Shown here piece after piece: positions 8,440 through 17,156 of a stretch of DNA of 64,000 nucleotides (the first letter of the stretch is position 1; the number at the start of each line of letters is the position of its first letter). Made by a program: the position numbers and the translations under genes. The DNA comes from Oribacterium sp. WCC10 (lineage in GTDB: Bacteria; Bacillota; Clostridia; Lachnospirales; Lachnospiraceae). Where the stretch lies: positions 1-64,000 of the forward strand of contig NZ_FOPH01000015.1 in the NCBI RefSeq assembly GCF_900113415.1, in the 5' to 3' direction. The notes under the pieces are model-generated. The model was not told where the DNA came from and ran no database searches. It was given only the letters and a program-made list of their open reading frames with translations.

Positions 8440-9828
8440 TCAGATCAGCTGGTGTCTAAGCCATTTTGTTCCCATGAATCTGTGGATGTAGAACAGGCCT
8501 CTCACCAGCCAGTCAAGGGACATACCGTACCATACGGCGATCGGTCCGAAACCCATGAATCTGATAAGAACGGTTGTGAGGGCTACTCTTGTAAGCCACA
8601 TTGACAAAGATGAAACCATCATGGTGTAGCTGACGTCTCCTGCGGATCTGAGACCATATGGGATGATGAAGCTCGGTACCCAGATGAGACATTTTACTAC
8701 GGTAATGTAGATCATCATATTGAAGCACATGGCGGCACTCTCCTGCTCCATACCCGCGAGCCACATGACAGGTTTGCAAAGTGCAAATGTCATAAGGCAG
8801 GAAGCGATGATGACATAATCACCTATCCTCATGTGCTTAACTATGTAGTACTTGGCCTCTTCTGTTTTGCCGGCGCCCAGAGTCTGTCCGGTAACGGTCA
8901 TGAGTCCCATGCCTACAGCGATAGCTGCTATTCCGTTGACATTTTCAAAGATGATGGTCATGGCCTGAGCTGCTATGGCGGTTGTGCCGAGAGTTGATAC
9001 AGATGACTGAATGGCAAGCTTTCCGAACTGGAACATGCTGTTCTCGATACCGGACGGGATGCCTATGAAAAGAACTCTCTTAATCATCTCTATGTCAGGC
9101 TTAATCAGATAATGTCTGATCACTATCGGTTGTGATGGACGTCGCAGTGAAATCATGATAACAACTGCCGAAAAGATTCGTGACATCAATGTAGACAGTG
9201 CGGCACCGAAAACTCCCCATCTGAATATAAAGATGAAAGTGAAGTTTCCGATGATGTTGAAAAGATTCGAAATCACCGAAATTTTCATGGGGAATTTACT
9301 GTTTCCACCTGCTCTGTAGAAGGCGGCTCCCACCTGATAAAGCCCTATAAACGGAAATGATGCCGCCGTAAGTCTGAAGTAAGTCTCTGAATTAGTCATG
9401 ACAGCCTCGTCCACCTGTCCGAAGATGAGGCGGAGGATGCCGGCATTAAACATTTCGGAAAAAAACGAAACTGTCAATGAGATGACAAGTACTGACAGAA
9501 TGATCTGCTGTGCGGCACTGTTGGCTTTTTGGTTGTTTTTTGAACCGAGGTATTGTGAGCAGATGATCGTGCCGCCGGTGGCGATGGCTGAAAACATCTG
9601 GATGACCAGTGTGTTCAGGGAATCCGTGAGAGACACCGCGGAAATGGCTTCACTGCCGACTCTTGTGACCATCATGGAATCTGCCATACCCATAAAGGAT
9701 GTAAGGAGATTCTCGATCATAAGAGGTATAAGAAGCTTTTTTAGATCAATATCGGTGAATTCGAGATCGTCCCATTTGATCCTGGCTTTGTCATATAGAC
9801 GATTCAATCTGAATAAATAGTGGTACAA
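8440..9828 (-). CDS. MATE-family efflux transporter
   Basis: A 462-residue multidrug-and-toxin-extrusion type protein with about 12 predicted membrane helices. Family features include the N-terminal LLIPLMIENLLTSFMGMADSMMV and repeat of this pattern in the second half (IGIPSGIENSMFQ). It probably exports cationic drugs or metabolites by Na+ or H+ exchange (family knowledge). The best start is TTG 9828, seven bases after AAAGGAG; the first ATG would remove the pre-helix segment. It stands alone, convergent with the kinase gene. Confidence 0.93.
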   Translation of the reverse strand: MYHYLFRLNRLYDKARIKWDDLEFTDIDLKKLLIPLMIENLLTSFMGMADSMMVTRVGSEAISAVSLTDSLNTLVIQMFSAIATGGTIICSQYLGSKNNQKANSAAQQIILSVLVISLTVSFFSEMFNAGILRLIFGQVDEAVMTNSETYFRLTAASFPFIGLYQVGAAFYRAGGNSKFPMKISVISNLFNIIGNFTFIFIFRWGVFGAALSTLMSRIFSAVVIMISLRRPSQPIVIRHYLIKPDIEMIKRVLFIGIPSGIENSMFQFGKLAIQSSVSTLGTTAIAAQAMTIIFENVNGIAAIAVGMGLMTVTGQTLGAGKTEEAKYYIVKHMRIGDYVIIASCLMTFALCKPVMWLAGMEQESAAMCFNMMIYITVVKCLIWVPSFIIPYGLRSAGDVSYTMMVSSLSMWLTRVALTTVLIRFMGFGPIAVWYGMSLDWLVRGLFYIHRFMGTKWLRHQLI

Positions 9829-9867
9829 CTGAAATCTCCTTTAATCTGTTGAAGCATTACGAGGATT

Positions 9868-9935
9868 TGTAACCGTTTTTCATTGAAAAACCGGTATGCA
9901 GCTTAAGAGAAACAATGACTGAAAACTGATGTTTA
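9868..9935 (+). repeat. partial relative of repeat family 3
   Basis: CCGTTTTTCATTGAAAAACCGG forms a hairpin like the first stem of family 3, followed by GAAACAATGACTG..ATGTTTACTC resembling its second stem. Lies between maf and the MATE gene. Similarity is judged by eye. Confidence 0.35.
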
Positions 9936-9936
9936 C

Positions 9937-10524
9937 TCAGAGGTTTCTGATTCTTTGGTACACTTCTGCTATGGGAAGTCCGACAACATTGTTGTAATCG
10001 CCGTCTATTCCCCTAATGAATCTTGCGAAGGATCCCTGAATACCATACGCTCCGGCTTTGTCCATAGGTTCCTCTGAGCCTGAGTACGATAGAATCTCAT
10101 CTTCAGTCATTGGGAAAACCTGTACAGTGGTTTTTATCGAAAAGCTTTCACGGTGATCTTCTGCTCCTTTTTTCTTTAGGATCAGTGTTACGCCTGTATA
10201 TACCTGATGATCTTTTCCCTGAAGTTCACGTATCATATCTGCAGCTTCATCATGGGAATGAGGCTTTCCCAGGATCTTTCCGTCGATGGCAACTACTGTG
10301 TCAGCACCAAGAACAAGAGTGGATCCGGAAAAAGGTATCTCCGTTTTAGAGGCTATATCAGAAGCTTTCTGCTCTGAGAGAGAAATGACTACCTCCTCGG
10401 GAACAGTGGATGTGACCTTTTCCTCTATGCTGCTTGGTATGATTTCCGGGTTGATGCCGATCTGCTCAAGAAGTTCCTTTCTTCTGGGAGAACCGGACGC
10501 CAGGATAAAACGATCTATATTCAT
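9937..10524 (-). CDS. maf: Maf-like nucleoside triphosphate pyrophosphatase
   Basis: A 195-residue Maf/YhdE protein. The hallmark LASGSPRRKELLEQ near the N-terminus, the SIEEK segment and LGADTVV are all present, and length is normal (~190-200). Family members hydrolyse dTTP, UTP or modified nucleotides to monophosphates, a house-cleaning role linked to septation arrest. ATG 10524 follows AAAGGAATC; the TTG one codon upstream is less likely. It diverges from the LacI-family regulator gene. Confidence 0.94.
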   Translation of the reverse strand: MNIDRFILASGSPRRKELLEQIGINPEIIPSSIEEKVTSTVPEEVVISLSEQKASDIASKTEIPFSGSTLVLGADTVVAIDGKILGKPHSHDEAADMIRELQGKDHQVYTGVTLILKKKGAEDHRESFSIKTTVQVFPMTEDEILSYSGSEEPMDKAGAYGIQGSFARFIRGIDGDYNNVVGLPIAEVYQRIRNL

Positions 10525-10544
10525 CAATGATTCCTTTCAAAAAA

Positions 10545-10558
10545 TGTAAGCATTTACA
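10545..10558. promoter_or_regulatory. LacI-family operator-like palindrome
   Basis: TGTAAGCATTTACA is a near-perfect inverted repeat resembling cre/LacI-family operators (family consensus TGWAARCGYTWWCA; one central mismatch). It is 15-35 bases downstream of a TATAAT (10573-10578, minus strand) that could serve maf, and upstream of the LacI-family gene, so it is a natural target for that regulator or CcpA. Confidence 0.45.
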
Positions 10559-10622
10559 AAAAGATTGAAACAATTATACAAAAATATGTCTCTTAATTCT
10601 ATATGCCATATTGACGGTATTG

Positions 10623-10651
10623 TTGACAACAAGAGGCAAGATAATTAAAAT
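10623..10651 (+). promoter_or_regulatory. promoter of the LacI-family regulator gene
   Basis: TTGACA (10623-10628), 17-base spacer, TAAAAT (10646-10651). About 100 bases before the start codon; AACCGGTT palindrome at about 10689-10696 lies in the leader. Confidence 0.6.
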
Positions 10652-10752
10652 TATCACAATTGAAAAAATGACGGAATAATCGCAGGTGAACCGGTTAAAT
10701 ATCTATCGGATACTTAAGTGATTGATATACCGTATAACATCGGAGAACATAT

Positions 10753-11763
10753 ATGGGACGTGAGGGAAAGATAACTATAAAGGATATAGCAGAGATGGCA
10801 GGGGTGTCAAAGACCACGGTTTCATTTTTTTTAAATGGAAAAACCGAGAAGATGTCACCTGAAACCAGAGACAAGATACAGGACATAATCAGAGAAACCA
10901 ATTATCGTCCGAATATAGCTGCCCGCACACTGAATCAGAAAAAGACACATCTTATAGGTGTTATCATAGGTGACATAACCAATACATTTTCAAACAGGAT
11001 CGTAAAAGGTATAGAGGATACGGCAAGGAAACGCGGATATCAGACATTGATAGGCAATTCTGCATACGACCCTGAGATGGAGTCAAGCTATGTCAGCAGG
11101 ATGCTTACACTTGGCGCTGACGGTTTTATCATTCAGCCGACGCCGGGATTTCGTGAGACTTCAGGGATGATCAAGGCGGAAAACAAGCCGTTTGTGTATT
11201 TCGACAGTAAGATTTATGAGGAGGATGCCTCATGGGTTAAGACAGATAACTATCAGGCGACCTACCGTGCCATAGATTCTCTGATTCACAAAGGATATTC
11301 CAATTTCCTTATGATCGGTGCGGATCCTTCAAGACTTAGTACCCGCATAGAGCGTTCATCCGGTTTCATCGACTGTGTAACCGAGAATGGGTTTTCATAC
11401 AGGAGTCTCTTGATTAAGGAGGGTGAAATCGACAATGCTGAAGTGGTGAGATTTGTGGAGGACAATATGAAGCCAGGGCATCCTACTCTTGTATACGTTC
11501 CAAACTGTTGGGCATTACCGGAGATACACAAGGCACTTCAGCAATTCAAGGATAAGGTTCCGGATCAGCTTGGCATCATAGGTTTTGATAATGTTGAATG
11601 GGCGGTGTTCTCATATCCGAAGATAACAACTATCGTACAACCGGCTTATGAAGAGGGGCAGAAAGCCGCAGAGATGCTCATTGATCAGATCGAAGAAACC
11701 AATAAAGAAAAGATACACCAGACATTGAAATGTTCAGTGAACTGGACAGAGTCAACCATGTAA
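10753..11763 (+). CDS. LacI/GalR-family transcriptional regulator
   Basis: A 336-residue repressor. The N-terminal helix-turn-helix ITIKDIAEMAGVSKTTVSFF is followed by the hinge (RPNIAARTLNQKKT), then a periplasmic-binding-protein-like effector domain (IGVIIGDITNTFSNRIVKGI) ending QTLKCSVNWTES. Members bind sugars or related small effectors. ATG 10753 is preceded by GGAG about nine bases upstream. No sugar-utilisation genes are adjacent, so the regulon is not evident; the 10545 palindrome is one candidate site. Confidence 0.94.
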   Translation: MGREGKITIKDIAEMAGVSKTTVSFFLNGKTEKMSPETRDKIQDIIRETNYRPNIAARTLNQKKTHLIGVIIGDITNTFSNRIVKGIEDTARKRGYQTLIGNSAYDPEMESSYVSRMLTLGADGFIIQPTPGFRETSGMIKAENKPFVYFDSKIYEEDASWVKTDNYQATYRAIDSLIHKGYSNFLMIGADPSRLSTRIERSSGFIDCVTENGFSYRSLLIKEGEIDNAEVVRFVEDNMKPGHPTLVYVPNCWALPEIHKALQQFKDKVPDQLGIIGFDNVEWAVFSYPKITTIVQPAYEEGQKAAEMLIDQIEETNKEKIHQTLKCSVNWTESTM

Positions 11764-11802
11764 AAAGCGTTCGAGGGAGATTTAACTCCTTCGAACGCTT
11801 TT
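11763..11802 (+). terminator. bidirectional intrinsic terminator
   Basis: AAAAGCGTTCGA and TCGAACGCTTTT form a 12-bp stem, immediately at the stop codon of the LacI-family gene. Confidence 0.9.
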
Positions 11803-11826
11803 CGGTTAGATGAGGTTTAATGTTCG

Positions 11827-11922
11827 TCAGCACTGATGTTTTGACTCCTGATCAAAGTAATCTGTAAGGATTCCTGCTCTATGTACACTAATGCACGTGT
11901 TGGCGCTGATCAGTGAGTGTCA
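11827..11922 (-). repeat. MITE-like repeat family 1, internal fragment
   Basis: Read leftward from 11922: GACACTCACTGATCAGCGCC..., then CATAGAGCAGGAATCCTTAC and AGATT. The same series occurs in the 22327 copy (CCACTCACTGATTAGCGCTA ... CATAGAGCAGGAATCCTTAC). It abuts the stop codon of the hybrid kinase gene. The outer ends are not recognisable, so it is a decayed or recombined copy. Confidence 0.6.
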
Positions 11923-14487
11923 TCAGGTTGACATCGAATCAATGATTTCTGTTGCGATTTCTGCATCCAGATTGTCAAGGGCTTCCCTGATCTCTGAGAT
12001 TTTTCCCTTCAGTGTATCTGAAAGCTTATATTCATCCAGTCTTGCCAATGTCTCTTCTACTGCTGTGTAGTCAAAGTCCTCAAGGTGGGTTTTGACATCT
12101 GTGAGGATATCATTCAGGACAGATACAGGTATTGCTTCTTTTTTCTTTGAAGCTGAAATATCTGCCTCATCCGCGTATCCTGCAGTACCTTCAGTTCCGA
12201 TATCGCCTGTTTTCGCAGAAAGAGTATCCAGCGGACTCAGATTCTGAAGATAGGATCTGTACAAATCAAGCATGGAATCCGTTAATGTTTCAATAGTCGA
12301 TATATCCGAAGCCTTTCCGGCTGTTTCAAGCTTCTGACACATCTCCGATAGTTCGATAGCTCCGATGATCCTTGATGTGCTTTTTAAAGCATGGACATCT
12401 ATGGTGAAGTTTTCCCAGTCTTTATCTTGATATTCTGATTCTATCTTATCTGCAGTCTTTGTGATATGTGCACGGTAGTCTTTCACTATCTCAAAAAGCA
12501 GTTCTTTGGTTCCGGTATTGGAGAGTGCGGTGGCAAGGTCGATGCCGGTAACGGATTCAAGTAACTCTGATATGGAGTCATGTTCTGTTTCCAAGGCTCC
12601 GGATTCATAGCCGATACGTCTTATGGCTTTAGGCGCCTTTATGGTTTCATCAAAGTTTTTGCTTCCCGGAAGTATCATTTTAGCGGCAGGAAGATACTTC
12701 ATAAGCTGAGCCTCAAGAAGCACCGGATCGACAGGCTTTGAAAGATAGTCATCAAAACCGGCTGCAAGGTACTCTTCTCTTGCACCGCTTATAGCGTTGG
12801 CTGTCAATGCGATGTATGGAACATCCGGATTCTTGTTTATAGTACTTGACTTCATCTGTTTTAAAGTTTCTATTCCATCCATCTTTGGCATCAGATGATC
12901 TACAAAAATGCAGTCATACTTGTTGGTACAAACCTTTTCGAGACCTTCGAATCCGCTCTGAGCCGTATCTACCATAAGCCGTGTTTCCTTAAGGAGACCG
13001 GTGATGACTTTCAGGTTCATGGCATTATCGTCTATCACAAGTACTTTACCTTCAGGAGATATGAAGCCCGGTTCATGGATGTTTTTGTTCCTGAGATGAG
13101 CCTTATGAGTTACCTTAAAATCTCCTATTGGAGTTGTGTCAATGATGCCCTGACGTATTTCAAATGAAAAATCACTTCCTTCACCGTAAACACTGCTGAC
13201 TTCAAGGTGTGTTCCCATGAGAGCCAGCAGATGCTTTGTGATGTTCATACCAAGGCCGGTACCTTCTATACTTCTGTTCCGGTCCTCTTCAATACGCTCA
13301 AATGGAGAAAACAGCTTTTCTATATCCTCGGATTTGATGCCTATTCCGGTATCGACCACGCAAAAACGGAGAAAGATCTCATCTGCTGTATACTGCTTGC
13401 TGGTAATATTAAGCGTTACTGAACCCTGCTCTGTGTACTTTACGGCATTTGTCAGGATGTTAAGAACACATTGACGTATTCGTATATCATCTCCGTATAG
13501 ATAATTGGGGATGTCCGGTGACACATTGATATTCAGAGTCAAAGCCTTTTGCTGAGCCCTGACACTGACCATGTTTACAATGTCATTTATCAGTGCACTT
13601 AACTCATAGTTTACAGGTATTATCTCCAGTTTACTTGCTTCGATCTTTGAGAAATCAAGTATATCGTTAATGAGAGAAAGAAGTGTCTGACCGGAACTCT
13701 GAATATTTGTGGCATACTCATTTAACTGAGGATCATCGTATTCTCTCAGTATCATTTCGTTCATACCAAGAATGGCATTGATAGGCGTACGTATCTCGTG
13801 GGACATTTTCGACAGAAATATACTCTTTGCCTTATTTGATTCCTGGGCAACAGATATTTCATTCTGAAGCTGTTCCTCACGAAGCTTACTGAGCTGATAT
13901 GAGGTGACGAAAAAAGCTATGCGCTCTCTTTGGGTAAAATAGTGGATACTGATGGCTACAATCGCAAATGTTGTACCGTTTACCACATCACCTCTCGCCA
14001 GTGAGCCGGACTTCACCATAAAAGAGCTTGCAATGAGCATTGCGTCAGTGATAAAGCAAATGATGATGTATGCCAACATGGAATCAGTGAACACAACAGC
14101 CGTTACGATATAGAGTGCAAGTATAGCGGTTGCGACCACCTGTGTATCCGAGGCCGACTCTATGATGCCGAAAACCAGAAGAAGAAAGATGGAGCCACGA
14201 CAGATGAACACGGCAAGTCCTGGAGTTATTTCTTTATTAATGTGGTAATAGATCCTGAGAAATGTAAGCAACAGAAAAAAGCCCAGATATTCAGGCAGCA
14301 TTTCAAATCTTGCAAAGCCCATAAGACTGAGTACAGTAAAGGCAGCCATGACATATTGAAAGACCTTGGTGAAGTTCAAACACTTTTGATAAGCCTGCAT
14401 GATCACCTTGTTTCGGCTTATTTCATAGGATGCCGGATCATATCCATAATGATTCAGATTTCTGAGTTTTTCTCTAAATTTCTCCAT
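11923..14487 (-). CDS. hybrid sensor histidine kinase with receiver and Hpt domains
   Basis: An 854-residue hybrid kinase. Six or seven hydrophobic segments occupy roughly the first 190 residues, followed by a short coiled coil. HisKA (FLSKMSHEIRTPINAIL, His ~230) and an ATPase domain (GTGLGMNITKHL) come next. A receiver domain follows (VLVIDDNAMNLKV, phospho-Asp in DCIFVDHLMPKMDG, LTANA, SKPVD), then a C-terminal Hpt domain with VHALKSTSRIIG. All relay residues are present, so phosphate can pass His-Asp-His within one protein; the output regulator is not nearby. The start is uncertain: ATG 14487 or TTG 14505, neither with a clear Shine-Dalgarno. Confidence 0.93.
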   Translation of the reverse strand: MEKFREKLRNLNHYGYDPASYEISRNKVIMQAYQKCLNFTKVFQYVMAAFTVLSLMGFARFEMLPEYLGFFLLLTFLRIYYHINKEITPGLAVFICRGSIFLLLVFGIIESASDTQVVATAILALYIVTAVVFTDSMLAYIIICFITDAMLIASSFMVKSGSLARGDVVNGTTFAIVAISIHYFTQRERIAFFVTSYQLSKLREEQLQNEISVAQESNKAKSIFLSKMSHEIRTPINAILGMNEMILREYDDPQLNEYATNIQSSGQTLLSLINDILDFSKIEASKLEIIPVNYELSALINDIVNMVSVRAQQKALTLNINVSPDIPNYLYGDDIRIRQCVLNILTNAVKYTEQGSVTLNITSKQYTADEIFLRFCVVDTGIGIKSEDIEKLFSPFERIEEDRNRSIEGTGLGMNITKHLLALMGTHLEVSSVYGEGSDFSFEIRQGIIDTTPIGDFKVTHKAHLRNKNIHEPGFISPEGKVLVIDDNAMNLKVITGLLKETRLMVDTAQSGFEGLEKVCTNKYDCIFVDHLMPKMDGIETLKQMKSSTINKNPDVPYIALTANAISGAREEYLAAGFDDYLSKPVDPVLLEAQLMKYLPAAKMILPGSKNFDETIKAPKAIRRIGYESGALETEHDSISELLESVTGIDLATALSNTGTKELLFEIVKDYRAHITKTADKIESEYQDKDWENFTIDVHALKSTSRIIGAIELSEMCQKLETAGKASDISTIETLTDSMLDLYRSYLQNLSPLDTLSAKTGDIGTEGTAGYADEADISASKKKEAIPVSVLNDILTDVKTHLEDFDYTAVEETLARLDEYKLSDTLKGKISEIREALDNLDAEIATEIIDSMST

Positions 14488-14583
14488 ATAAACATTGTTC
14501 GTCAAAAAATTGATGCGCTATAAATAGTCTTTGCACTTATATCATAAAGGTGGAAATCGCGCAACGAAAAATTAAATTAAGGA

Positions 14584-14630
14584 ATAAAAAATCAGAAGGA
14601 CTCCTTAAATTTAAGAAATACTTCTGATTA
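14584..14630 (-). terminator. terminator of the FHA-ABC operon
   Basis: ATCAGAAG and CTTCTGAT pair around an AT-rich centre; read leftward a run of six T follows. Directly downstream of the ABC permease gene. Confidence 0.65.
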
Positions 14631-14647
14631 TGTAATAATATCTGTTT

Positions 14648-15586
14648 TTAGCGCTTATCCCTGTCTATCATCTCAAGACAAAGAGTGCCGATGATTATAG
14701 CTACAGCCCCTATAAGTAAGAGAATGCCCCAGCATTTAAGAATATTTGATATGGTTCCCGCATAAAGATCCTTTTGCATGGAACGTGCGGACAGGACATC
14801 CATCTTGTAACGTATATCGGTTCTTTGAATATAATCCACGATGGATTGTATCTCGGGGACACTTCTGAACTGATATATGGCAGAAAACAGAGCATGGGAT
14901 GTCAGCTGATTATAATCCGCGACAGAACAAATAGCTATGGTTCCCCAATGGCTTAAGGTGATCATCTCAATGTATTGTGCAGGTCCTGAACTGAAGGAGA
15001 ATATGACTCCCGCAAATACAAGCTGTATGATGAGCATGAAAGGCATGACGGTCATAGCTGCTGTGGTGGTTTTTACAATGCAGGAAATCATGAGAGCCAT
15101 CATATCCGCACTGTAGGTTATGATCCACAGAGTGATACCGAAATCCAGAGTGAAATTTCCCGTCACTATGCTTTCTTTCGGGAATGCTATCCCGTACCAC
15201 TTGTAGATCGCAATGGAAATGACTACCTGCGTAAGACACATTATGGCCTGGTAAATCATGTGGGCACCTATATATGCCGTGATATGAAGGCCGGCTCTGT
15301 GCTCTCTTTTTATGATGGCACGTTCTCTGCAGACCACCTGAATGGAATTGAAGAAACCGTTCCATATACATACGCAGACTATGGCAAATGCTCCGGACTG
15401 AAGTCTCTCCATGTTTGTGAAGAGATTTTTTCCCATAACAAATGCTACAAGAAGTGCAATGGCCGCAGACAGAGGCAATCCCTTCCAGCCACGCTCATTG
15501 ATGAAAATTCTGAAGAGCTTTCCGAGATATATATGAATTTGTCTGAGTCTTCCGGTGTGATGTCTGGTCATAATATCATCAGCCAT
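14648..15586 (-). CDS. ABC-2/ABCG-type transporter permease
   Basis: A 312-residue membrane protein with about six helices (LSAAIALLVAFVMG, AFAIVCVCIWNGFFNSI, MIYQAIMCLTQVVISIAIY and others, final AIIIGTLCLEM). The CRERAIIKREHRAGLHITAY segment is typical of ABCG-like ABC-2 permeases between helices 2 and 3. The gene overlaps the upstream ATPase gene by 8 bases. I prefer ATG 15586, nine bases after GAGG; ATG 15592 is too close to it. It forms the channel for the FHA-ABC protein encoded upstream. Substrate unknown. Confidence 0.85.
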   Translation of the reverse strand: MADDIMTRHHTGRLRQIHIYLGKLFRIFINERGWKGLPLSAAIALLVAFVMGKNLFTNMERLQSGAFAIVCVCIWNGFFNSIQVVCRERAIIKREHRAGLHITAYIGAHMIYQAIMCLTQVVISIAIYKWYGIAFPKESIVTGNFTLDFGITLWIITYSADMMALMISCIVKTTTAAMTVMPFMLIIQLVFAGVIFSFSSGPAQYIEMITLSHWGTIAICSVADYNQLTSHALFSAIYQFRSVPEIQSIVDYIQRTDIRYKMDVLSARSMQKDLYAGTISNILKCWGILLLIGAVAIIIGTLCLEMIDRDKR

Positions 15587-17090
15587 TAGCATTTGCCTCA
15601 CTTCTGTACTTTGCGAATTTCTCGATGTAAAGGTCTGCCTGACCTTCGCCGCCCTCTCCTTCACTGTTTATGGCGAGAATTATCTCTTCCATGGTGTTCT
15701 TTCCAAAGAATTCCCTTGCTTCCGCCACAGTTCCGTAGAATGCAAGCTGTCCTGTCTGCTGACTGTTTTTGGCCAGAACTATGACCTTGTCAAACAGATC
15801 AACCACACGATCCGGGGTATGAGTTATGACCATGACTATCTTATTCTGATCCGCTATATGTCTCAGCTGCTTCATGAGATCTCTTGCCATGACGCCGTCG
15901 AGACCGGAATCCGGCTCGTCAAGTATGAACAGGCTTGGATCGGCCACAAACTCTATAGCTATGGACAAACGCTTGCGTTGTCCGCCGGAAAGCTTTTCCA
16001 CAAGTTCTCCTTTGACAGTATCAAGGCCGAAAAGCTCGAGAGTATTCTGGACTCTTTCCTTCCGGGCGTTGACACTGGCATAATTCGGCATACGCATCTC
16101 CGCAGCATTGGACAAAGTCATGACGACCGTATCTTCGCCCCTTAGAAGATCCTGCTGAGGAACCATGCCAATCTTGTATTTCATCTTGTCATAATCATCA
16201 TATACATCGATGTCGCCCTGCTTGATGTCGGCTTTGGCCTTTTCGTAGCCCGTGACAGCGTTAATAAATGTTGTTTTGCCGGCTCCCGAACCTCCGAGTA
16301 TCAGAACCATATTGCCGGGCTCCACTGTCAGACTGATGTCTTTCAAAAGAATATGTTTTTTGAAAATGTTTCGAACCGAACGTTCCTGTATGTTTATGGT
16401 CAGATTGTTGTTGGTGAAGGTCTCCTGATTGTAAGCTATATAATCTCCGACAAAAACAAAATGCGTTGAGCCAATGTTTATGACATCGTAAAGATTAAGA
16501 ACTTTGGTACCGGTGATGGCATTCTGATTGACGAGAACCGTTCCTGAAGTGTCTGCGTCCTCAAGCTGCCAGTGCCCTTCTGTGAATCTTATGATGGCAT
16601 GATGAGTCACCTCGCCCGTCGTATCCAGAGGTCCGATCGAAGCCTTGTCAACATTATCCTCGCTCAGATGACTGTAAATGTGATATACAGACTGCTCTTT
16701 ATCAAGCTGGATACGCTTCCACGCGATATCCCCCTTGAATTTCACGATAAATATAAAGATAAGGATGTCGTCATCCTTTTTAATTCTTATGACGTCACCA
16801 TCATTTAGTATCCTGTCCCGGTCAGGAGGTATTTCTTCATCATTGATAGTTGTGACATTCTCATCGGTCAGATTCTTATAATGCCAGTCTCCCAGAGCAT
16901 GAACTATTCTGCTCTGGGTTTTGGATAAGATTGAGTATTCCAATGCGAGTTTGGCATCATTTTTAAAATTGAAAAAACTCTGTTTTCCGATCTCGATTTC
17001 GGTTTCAACCTTAAACTGTTCAGGATCTTTACCGATCTTTATCACAACAAGTTTTGCGGGTCCGACCAGATCACCCAAAATTCCCGACAT
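15579..17090 (-). CDS. FHA-domain ABC transporter ATP-binding protein
   Basis: A 503-residue fusion. Residues ~15-115 and ~150-215 look like two FHA-type beta-sandwich domains (second with HHAIIRF, WQLEDADTSGTVLVN, IGSTHFVFVGD), and residues ~235-480 are an ABCG-like ATPase: Walker A GGSGAGKTT ~266-274, signature LSGGQRKRLS ~367-376, Walker B LFILDEPDSGLD ~387-398. FHA domains bind phosphothreonine, so transport may be gated by a Ser/Thr kinase, as known for FHA-ABC proteins of the mycobacterial Rv1747 type. ATG 17090 is preferred over 17102, since GGAGG overlaps the latter. Two genes form a complete exporter. Confidence 0.88.
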   Translation of the reverse strand: MSGILGDLVGPAKLVVIKIGKDPEQFKVETEIEIGKQSFFNFKNDAKLALEYSILSKTQSRIVHALGDWHYKNLTDENVTTINDEEIPPDRDRILNDGDVIRIKKDDDILIFIFIVKFKGDIAWKRIQLDKEQSVYHIYSHLSEDNVDKASIGPLDTTGEVTHHAIIRFTEGHWQLEDADTSGTVLVNQNAITGTKVLNLYDVINIGSTHFVFVGDYIAYNQETFTNNNLTINIQERSVRNIFKKHILLKDISLTVEPGNMVLILGGSGAGKTTFINAVTGYEKAKADIKQGDIDVYDDYDKMKYKIGMVPQQDLLRGEDTVVMTLSNAAEMRMPNYASVNARKERVQNTLELFGLDTVKGELVEKLSGGQRKRLSIAIEFVADPSLFILDEPDSGLDGVMARDLMKQLRHIADQNKIVMVITHTPDRVVDLFDKVIVLAKNSQQTGQLAFYGTVAEAREFFGKNTMEEIILAINSEGEGGEGQADLYIEKFAKYRSEANANG

Positions 17091-17156
17091 CCTTGCCTCC
17101 ATTGTGATGTACTGTTCTGATCAATATCCGGGTCCTAAGCATTATCGGACCGGGTA

